This document shows, piece by piece, positions 41,114 through 47,643 of a stretch of 47,643 nucleotides of DNA. This stretch comes from Rhizopus sp. PT2906 (Eukaryota; Mucoromycota; Mucoromycetes; Mucorales; Rhizopodaceae), in the NCBI GenBank assembly GCA_025529335.1, contig JAMYHX010000335.1:1-47643 (forward strand), given 5' to 3'. A program made the translations under genes and the position numbers. How positions within the stretch are numbered: position 1 is the stretch's first letter; every line of letters begins with the position of its first letter. The notes under the pieces were generated by a model that did not search any database, was not told where the DNA came from, and was given only the letters and a program-made list of their open reading frames with translations.

Positions 41114-41724
41114 ATGGTTGTAGATATACAGCAGGTCGAAAAGCTAGAAAATGGATCATGCTACACTCGAGTAGTGCTTCTGGCAAGAAAGATACGTGCT
41201 CAGATTGACAAAATCAAACGTCAGAAAGGATACAGCATGCCCAAGATCCAACAAGCTCAAAAGGTAAAGAAATAAAAAAAAAGTGAAAACATGAACTCAT
41301 CTTTTTGCCCTAGAAACGAAATGGACTGAAGGGTATCCTGACAAGGACCTATCATGTTGGATCTCTCTTATTCACACAAACTCTCGTTTCAAAGCGAATG
41401 TCCGGGTTCTGTGTGTGTCGAGACATACTAAGCGGCGAAAGACGAGACGTGTTGAAACTGTTCATGACAACCTCACAATATGATCACCTTGTTCCGATCT
41501 ATGGCTTTACCTTTTGCCTACAAAAGCTAACACAGCGCGAAAAAGAAAAGGACAGGAAGCTGAGAGAGATCAGAAACACGACGGTACGATCAGCGCTCAT
41601 GTTTTGGTCCGAGCGCACGTCAAGCACGTATTTCCCGCCTGTCAGTCTGGCAGTTGATATCCTGCGTGTAGACGGGATCAAGCTCTATATTGTCTACACA
41701 ACAACCAAAGGTTTATTCATTTAA
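41114..41724 (+). CDS. Hypothetical protein, 186 aa, convergent with AHA1
   Basis: Two exons, 41114-41263 and 41314-41724, across a 50-nt GT-AG intron in phase 0 (QQAQK joined to KRNGLKGILT). The ATG follows a long T/CT tract. The protein is basic and helical at the N-terminus (VVLLARKIRAQIDKIKRQKG), then has a mixed alpha/beta region with SGFCVCRDIL, a charged helix TQREKEKDRKLREIRNT and a C-terminal strand pair ending YIVYTTTKGLFI. There is no signal peptide or membrane segment and I do not recognise the family. Its TAA overlaps the stop codon of AHA1 on the other strand, so the two transcripts must overlap at their 3' ends. Confidence 0.65.
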
Positions 41725-42862
41725 AAGTTTGCACCATATCCAAATGCACTCTTGATCGCTCTCCAGTAATATCCCGACCAGTTATTTCTCGTCAAGTCCT
41801 CTTCACCTACAGGAACCCCCGTCTGCTCGACCTTGAGATCCACTGATTCTGAACCCTGTTCAAAGATCATGGTCACCTGCGAGTAATGACCTGCGGGCCA
41901 GGACTTAAGTCGCCAGGACTGCACAATCTTCTTGGCAGGCTCCAGCTCCAAGATTTTGCCTGTGACATTACCACCAAACAGTTCAAAGTCTGATCCCACT
42001 TCCTTGGACAATTTCACAGGGCCACGAGTCCAGATAGAAGCAAACTGGGGGTCCATCAGACGTTCGTACAATTCCTCGGCAGATGTCTGGAAATTGACCG
42101 TGTCCTTTAACGTCGTCGTGTTCACAATCGCCTTCTTCACAGGCTCCGTTGTACTTGTGTTCTTGGGTGCAAACTGGGTAGCACTTGATTTTTCGCTGTG
42201 TGCGGGGCGAGGAGGAGCAGGTGTACCCATCTTGGAAGCCTCGATATAGACATCTTCACAGTTTTCCTTGATCATCGCAGCTGAGAATCCTTCAAATTTC
42301 TTGATCAATAAAGGTGTCAAGTCTTTACGAATCACTTCTTTCAGCACTTGCTTTGCGCTGTTATCGTCAAAGATACTGATCTCGAACTGTTGTTTTTTAA
42401 CATCTCTACATGTATTTTTTTACACATATAAAGGGGCTTACCACATAATCATCTGAATCGGTATCATGAGCAATTTCGGGAATAGAGATGGATCCCTTCG
42501 CTTCAGTGCCATCCGCCAAAGTACCTAGAGAGAGAGAGAGAGAGATGTTAGATTGCATCGATAATTTGTCCTATTTTATATTACCAGTCCATTCCAGCTT
42601 TAACACAAGGTCATAGATAGTGACCATCTTTCCTTTTCTTTGGTTCAAATCCGCATCACCTGAACAATCGACCATCTTGCTGATCCATGCCTTGTTTCCA
42701 TCTCGTTCAGCTTCTAGTCCAATCAACTGCTCTGTAAAGTACTTTTGAGCCCATTTTAAACAGTTCTTATTTACCCAGTGCCTATGAAAATCAATGTCAG
42801 CACTGCTATGTAAGCAAACAAAAGTGTATCTACCAGTTATTGACGTTCTTCCAGTTTGACAT
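41721..42862 (-). CDS. AHA1: Hsp90 co-chaperone Aha1 (activator of Hsp90 ATPase), 324 aa
   Basis: Four exons on the minus strand, 42862-42834, 42781-42585, 42524-42442 and 42386-41721, with introns of 52, 60 and 55 nt; phases agree (975 nt). The N-terminus reads MSNWKNVNNWHWVNKNCLKW, the canonical Aha1 N-domain start, followed by GDADLNQRKGKMVTIYDLVL. A Pro/Ser/Thr linker (about 170-195) leads to the AHSA1/START-like C-terminal domain, with FQTSAEELYERLMDPQFASI, GGNVTGKILELEP, WRLKSWPAGHYSQVT and the final NNWSGYYWRAIKSAFGYGAN. Aha1 binds the middle and N domains of Hsp90 and stimulates its ATPase in the cytosol. Intron 2 ends in a CT-repeat polypyrimidine tract. The gene stop overlaps the stop of the + strand neighbour. 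Confidence 0.96.
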
Positions 42863-43572
42863 TTTTTTTTATTTGGAATAAAAAGGAAAAAAAAAAAAAA
42901 AAAAAGAAAACGCGAATATGAATTGTTATCGAATTTACTGGAAGAGTGAAAACAGAAGTGACATGAAATTAAGCAAGTCACGCCAGCTTCTCTTCAAAGG
43001 TTGTTTTGCCATGAAAAGACGTTTATTTTTAAAAGACCAAAAACGATTAAAGTTTCGAAATGTCCATATATCAACAAGTATTTCCTTGATAGTGTTTTAA
43101 GATATACCGTAGAGATGTTCAATTAGAATTACTTGATTAGTTGAGTCATTACACTAAAGAACAAAAAAACATTCTGTTGATATCAATTACAAGATCATCA
43201 TTGTGTCCTTTGCTTTATCATGAAAGAGAGAGTGTGTGATTGAACAAGATCTGCGTCCAATAAGCATATATTAGAATACTTTTATTGGATGGTTGCATAA
43301 CCATTGAACGACTCAAGTGTGTGTAGCATTTGTTCCTTTAAGAGATTCACAAGCAGCTAGGATGGTTGTTTATAAAGCACATAGCCACACCTTGGCAATG
43401 AGACATAAATGCCATAACAAACATGGTTAGTTTCCATTGGCTGTGGATGATTCAATATCGTCCTTCCCCACAATTATAAACATAATTTATTCTCAGCATC
43501 GACGTCATTCTAGGCTCTGTTGTTGTTGATGTTGTTCGACACATATGTATTTTACGCTTTTTGTACCTTAAA
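42863..43572. other. Divergent spacer between AHA1 and the Lst7-like gene
   Basis: A T/A homopolymer block (about 42863-42908; 18 or so A near 42888-42905) lies just upstream of AHA1 on its strand. The rest is AT-rich with no supportable gene; short ORFs at 42918-43100 and 43452-43790 (antisense to the first Lst7 exon) were rejected. Confidence 0.5.
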
Positions 43573-44667
43573 ATGAATGCACTGGTTGCACTCTTACATT
43601 TCTGTGAGGTGCATGGACCATGTGTTGTATTCTGTACACAAACTATGCATGAAGAACAATCGCTGGACATGAAGAAATCAAATAATGGCAATTGTGCTGC
43701 TTGTACAGCGCAGTTTCCTCTGGTCAATACTGGACAATCTATTTCAGAAGCTAAATATTTGATCACAACAGATGAAGAATACCCTAACATTAAATATATT
43801 GGTACAAAGACACCGCCACAAAACCACTTGTATAAAGCAGTTCGACTTGCCTGTGTTCGAAGGTATAAGGGTACATTTTTCTTTGTCCGATCTTACTGAT
43901 ACATACGCAGCCTTACAGCCGAGTTTTGTCAAGGAAGGGATGGACCTGTGCTTTTTGGAGATGATGAGAATGGATATGTGATGAGTTATATGTTCAAGTT
44001 GCGTGATTCACAAGCAAGAGGAGAAGCCAGATTTTATTCATTCATGATATTGATGGCAGATAGAGTCTATTTGGTCTCATGTTGGCCATTCATTGTTAGG
44101 TAGAATTAATGGGCTCATATGATTTCTCTGTAATAACTTCTTTATAGTGCATTCAAATCCATGGTGATTCAGTTACAAGAAAGGGCAAATGCTGTGTTTC
44201 AAAAGGAAAAAGAAGCTAAACAACAGCAGCAACAGTTTTCATATTATTCCATAAGTAATAGACGAGGTGCACCCATCTCACAAGGTTTGAACACACATAC
44301 AGAAAAGCTCAAGTGAAGTAATGATTGTTTATGCGTATAGAACAATTTTTCAAGAGAAGAAGTCATACACCCCTAAGATCGCTGGTTGATCTATTAGGCA
44401 TTAAAGTATGTAGTGTGTGGTAACGAATTTTTATTCATGCTCTATAGGATATTTACATACACATTCAAGCTCAATTCAGTTTTGTCTTAAAACTTGCTTC
44501 AAGAAAAAGAATAGAAAAACTGAATCCTGGTAGAACAGAAAGCACATTATATTTAAAGATGGTAAATCAGAAAAAATAAGAGAATTTCTATTGTTGACTC
44601 TTTCATATAGAAAGAAGAATATTTGGCGAAAAGGAATCAACAACAGCAAAAAGAAGAACAAGGATAG
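43573..44667 (+). CDS. LST7: Folliculin/Lst7 longin-domain protein, 283 aa
   Basis: Six exons, 43573-43862, 43911-44099, 44148-44284, 44341-44405, 44448-44561 and 44611-44667, with introns of 48, 48, 56, 42 and 49 nt; all phases agree (852 nt). The start MNALVALLHFCEVHGPCVVF is the hallmark folliculin N-terminus; it is followed by a CAAC pair, YKAVRLACVR, QGRDGPVLFGDDENGYVMSY and ADRVYLVSCWPFIVSAFKSM, together the longin domain. A Gln-rich linker leads to HTPLRSLVDLLGIKD and AQFSFVLKLASRKRIEKLNP. The frame ends at TAG 44667, so the C-terminal DENN domain of full-length folliculins is absent. S. cerevisiae Lst7 is also short. With Lst4/FNIP it acts as a GAP complex for Rag GTPases in TORC1 amino-acid signalling. 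Retroelement debris begins about 230 bases downstream. Confidence 0.88.
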
Positions 44668-44899
44668 AGTTTTGAATAAATTCTTTTATTTATATGAAAG
44701 TTCTCCTTTCAAATGCATTGATGAGGATTGTACAAAAATGCTTGCATATATCCTTCAGGAGTATGAATTGTTGGAACAGCATACGCACTTTGCTGCCAAC
44801 CAGCTCATTCATATATATGTTGTTGAATTAGATGGATATGGTTCAATATACAGTTTTTTTTCTAAAGTAATGTCTCAAAAATTTATAACCTCATGTTGG
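44668..44899. other. Spacer between Lst7-like gene and LINE debris
   Basis: A + frame (within 44591-45043) is open here, with SPFKCIDEDCTKMLAYIL, but it overlaps the Lst7 terminal exon in another frame and matches no family I know. It may be the remains of a disrupted gene or mobile element. Confidence 0.35.
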
Positions 44900-45510
44900 A
44901 ACGAGTCAGTATACTACAGGTACAGTTCTTCTTTAGTTCCTTATATTTGCCAAAAGATGCACTGCTTGCTTGTCTGTTACCTTATATCCGCAGTACCAGA
45001 GGAAGCTAGTGATGCGCTCTCTCTCTCATACATCGCTTTGTAAAACGGTGCTGTCTACTACTGAGGATCCCGATGCTCGCTCATTCAAGGCTGCTAAACG
45101 ATGCCTTCTATTACAGAATCTAGAGATCCGCCAAAGATGCCGAAACTCTAAGCTGCCGTCGATTGATCTCTCTAGATTTTATGCTCTGGTTGCCTATTTC
45201 TAAGTCAGAACGTAGTCGCTGTATACGCTGGAGACTATGTTGGCTTCCCGGCGGCAAACCTCAACCATTTACTAAGCACCCAACACAGCAGCTCTCTAAG
45301 AACCACGGTTATCAGTTGCCTTGATAGGTACTGACATCTGTTTATGCCTGAAACTATACGAGGTCCATTGTCATTCCGTCTAAATATGTTCCTTCTACGT
45401 CCATCGGTTCCCTCAAACCCAACCCTCACCTGGTGTGATACATCTCAGATATATAAAGAAGTAATTAGAAAAATGTGTGTCGATGCGTCTCTATATAACC
45501 TCCTCATTGA
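44900..45510 (+). mobile_element. LINE C-terminal region remnant
   Basis: Shifting + frames give segments typical of the C-terminal end of Mucorales LINE polyproteins: RKLVMRSLSHTSLCKTVLST, FKAAKRCLLLQNLEIRQRCR with LPSIDLSRFYALVAYF (44999-45201), and RCIRWRLCWLPGGKPQPF with NHGYQLP (45210-45325). There are several frameshifts. The assignment rests on my recollection of the family pattern; the RT domain itself is not in this copy. Confidence 0.5.
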
Positions 45511-45899
45511 ATATTAAGACGAGGGAGAGCTCATTATTACAGACAGAGCCTTTTTATATGCAAGCAAGATTATTACGTGATCAATGATAATTGGATATGT
45601 CACATATGTTAATAACATGTATTGTTGTCAAACTCTTTATATTGTTCATTCTTAGAGTATAGATTTAGTGTAATCTCATGTGGTTAAGTATTTATAGGGT
45701 AAATACGGCAGAAAAGATACTGCTATGCTTAATTCATAGCGCTTAACCATACTTTAACTAATAGAATCATATAGTGTATTGGCTCTCGTAATATTTCAAT
45801 TAACTTGTTGTAGATATTTATTCAACGAAAGGCTTATAATGGAGTTCGCTTAAAGCAATTTATAATTTGATGTTTGAAATGAAGGCAAAAGCTATAAAA
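45511..45899. other. AT-rich spacer; no gene seen
   Basis: No supportable frame or repeat. Confidence 0.4.
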
Positions 45900-46260
45900 A
45901 TCACTAAAACGAGCGACATTACGTGCATCACCAATTCTGGAAGATGATGTCTCTTCTTTCATCAAGCGATGGGCATTTCATTTTTCCTTTCACTAAGGTC
46001 TAGAACTGTTCAATAGGACTTTACTCAGGCGAACAAAGAGAGGAGATATATTAATGCATAATCTCTAGTTTCAGCTTATGGATACTAGCATTTTTCATCA
46101 CTGAATAACTGCCTTTTAAAGACTCGTTCTCATCAATAATATCACGAAGCTCATTGACAAACTTAATACGCGTGTTTCTAAAATAGAAGAACAGATAAAT
46201 TGAATACACTTGCTTTTTTATAAGTACTACAGCGCCTCCGGTTGAGTATAAGCGCAAATG
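45900..46260 (-). mobile_element. Second Tc1/mariner transposase remnant (C-terminal half)
   Basis: The minus strand reads, across one frameshift and stops, KFVNELRDIIDENESLKGSY then SVMKNASIHK (where intact copies have a VMDNAPIH-type block), then a YLSSLCSPE..SPIEQF-like catalytic block (about 46052-46005), then FWTLVKGKMK-like sequence to about 45900. The catalytic Asp of the DNA motif is replaced by Lys. The N-terminal half is not seen. Same family as the remnant at 27786-29090. Confidence 0.7.
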
Positions 46261-46799
46261 TTATTAAGCATGAGGTCCATAATTGTTTACTTTCTTCTCA
46301 AGAATACAGCAGTATCGAGCTTAAGGTTTTCCCAAAAAAGACAACAAAGATAAAAGTGAAGTCATGAATCAAGAGGAGAAATAATCACAATCTTTTTCAG
46401 ACGGAAACTCTTTCTTCGTTGCAACAACGGAATTCAAGTCAGTTGATTTATGCATGAACCAGGCTCTAATGATTCTGAAAAAGCAGATATTGTTGGGACA
46501 GAATTGAATAAGAAGCTATAGATATTTTATTTGCGTCATTACAAAAGACCCAGAGAATTGAAGAAGTAACATTATTTTTGAGCAGGCTCATTCTTGTACT
46601 TGGTCTCCTAAAATATATAGGGGCCAGGAATTGTTGAGGCAGAGACAGTGGACAGACTTGGAGCGTTTAGAGAGGATAGCGTATTGCTAACACCCAGTTC
46701 AAACATTACTTCATTAATATTTCTGGTTTGGTCAATGAGAAAATAAGAGAAATATACTAATTACTAGTAGAGACATGGCTGACCTACCTTTATCTGAGA
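46261..46799. other. Spacer between repeat remnants; nothing recognised
   Basis: No supportable gene; may contain further decayed transposon sequence. Confidence 0.4.
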
Positions 46800-47299
46800 T
46801 AGAGCGCTTAATGTTGGTTACAAGGCACTCAGATGATCAGAATGATAAGGGATCGCAATCAAGACTTGTTCTTGAGATTTTTTCATCATGTAAAGACAGC
46901 CACAGTTGCCAACAAAACCCATAGCCATAACAGATGTATTAATTTATATCTTGTCATTATTTGCTGGATAATGCATGCATTAGTTCTCAGATATTTGCAT
47001 TGTTGTTTTTGTACAACTTCTTGATCAACAATGTTTTTTTCCCATTCGTTCGATGAGATTTCAATTCGTCTCTTGCCATGACTTATACTAAGCATTAGAT
47101 CAATTCTATGACCAAACGAGCTCGATTGCTCGCCTAATCCAAATATTGATCTATTCATATCAATAGACAACTTTTTGGTTACATTATGGTCATTATGACA
47201 AGAATCGTGAATATGGCCATTTTGATTCCACACGATCGTGAATAATTCACGGCTATTTGAACCAATCGTTTGACAGAGTTCCTCGTCTTTACAGGTCAA
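46800..47299 (-). pseudogene. Decayed repeat-family protein of unknown function
   Basis: Minus-strand frame from 47299 with MNRSIFGLGEQSSSFGHRID, LMLSISHGKRRIEISSNEWE and VVQKQQCKYLRTNACII. After a frameshift near 46950 another frame continues with AMGFVGNCGCLYMMKK and VLIAIPYHSDHLSA to about 46805. The GHR(I/T)D...(I/V)E(I/V)..NEW pattern is one I associate with a highly expanded Mucorales hypothetical family linked to repeats; no biochemical role is known to me. A small palindrome CGTGAATTATTCACG lies at about 47229-47243. The frameshift marks it as a pseudogene or fragment. Confidence 0.45.
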
Positions 47300-47349
47300 C
47301 CAAATTTGGCATATTAGAGTTCTCTGAATGGCTCATAATAGCGGTAAAA

Positions 47350-47560
47350 AGGGAAATACTACATGTACCAGAAAATACACCAGAAATTAGACCAATTTTA
47401 CGGGCGCTACCTCTACACATTACCTATTATGCCTTTCAACAAAAATTTCCAATGCATGGCGTCACGGTAAACATGATTTTTATAAAGTCGCCATATTGGT
47501 TTGCTTCTTTTCAAGAAAAGAAGAAGAGATAAAAAGAAATGTTGTTATTTTTTACTTTAG
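47350..47560. repeat. Third copy of the inverted-repeat element family
   Basis: TACTACATGTACCAGAAAAT at 47357 and the following 90 bases match the reverse complement of 27661-27757 with few differences, including the coded ALPLHITYYAFQQ. About 60 bases later AGAGATAAAAAGAAATG (47523 onward) matches 23815-23831. The window ends before a second terminal repeat can be seen. Confidence 0.55.
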
Positions 47561-47643
47561 CTCTATTGTTGTATTCAGCTTTGTTATTGTAAAAAGGCAG
47601 TTAAGTCGATGACTTGCGAATTAGATTCTTTATTAAGAAGAGC

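Noticed and set aside
1..47643. tRNA, rRNA or snRNA genes
   Set aside because: I scanned intergenic stretches for tRNA A/B boxes and cloverleaf stems and recognised none; subtle RNAs could be missed by eye.

Overview
The window looks like nuclear DNA of an early-diverging filamentous fungus of the order Mucorales (Mucoromycota). The strongest sign is a divergently transcribed carotenoid pair: a fused lycopene cyclase/phytoene synthase (carRP) and a phytoene desaturase (carB), an arrangement known from Mucor, Blakeslea and Phycomyces. Other signs agree: every gene model uses short spliceosomal introns (mostly 42-73 nt), intergenic DNA is AT-rich, genes are tightly packed, most start codons follow T-rich or CT-rich tracts, and the interspersed repeats are eroded LINE, Tc1/mariner and Helitron copies. 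All exon models were built by eye from the sequence (frame continuity, GT/AG sites, conserved motifs); no database search was possible.

Layout. 0.4-3.7 kb: a hypothetical protein, a MATE-family transporter and, convergent to it, tRNA-splicing endonuclease subunit SEN54. 4.3-7.7 kb: a decayed LINE reverse transcriptase, then a broken multi-exon gene of unknown function interrupted by a 23-bp perfect inverted repeat. 8.4-14.3 kb: pyruvate carboxylase (5 exons, 1178 aa) and a KAR9-like microtubule-capture protein with a C-terminal GAR domain and an SxIP motif. 14.3-25.9 kb: a gene-poor, repeat-rich block holding a Tc1-like remnant, a zinc-knuckle ORF, two partial copies of a basic Ser-rich ORF sharing 251 identical bases, a CAGA-rich satellite, a recombinase-like fragment and a Helitron helicase remnant. 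25.9-29.1 kb: the mRNA export adaptor Yra1/ALY, a candidate small secreted protein, an inverted-repeat element and a nearly full-length dead Tc1 transposase. 29.4-34.3 kb: an AT-hook protein, carRP and carB. 34.5-34.9 kb: a MITE-like inverted-repeat unit. 35.3-44.7 kb: a compact host gene run of ABHD11-like hydrolase, DUF4112 protein, WDR55/Jip5, beta-carbonic anhydrase, an unknown protein, AHA1 (its stop codon overlaps that of the unknown protein) and a folliculin/Lst7 longin protein. 44.9-47.6 kb: LINE, Tc1 and other mobile-element debris.

Functional links. carRP and carB share a 424-bp divergent promoter and together convert geranylgeranyl diphosphate to beta-carotene. Pyruvate carboxylase supplies oxaloacetate and uses bicarbonate, which the carbonic anhydrase can provide, but the two are about 28 kb apart and nothing indicates joint regulation. 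SEN54, Yra1 and WDR55 are housekeeping RNA/ribosome factors; AHA1 is an Hsp90 co-chaperone; the Lst7-like protein belongs to amino-acid/TORC1 signalling. The most unusual host-gene observations are a carbonic anhydrase whose AUG exists only after splicing, a GC-AG intron in WDR55, and a folliculin homologue ending after the longin domain next to retroelement debris.
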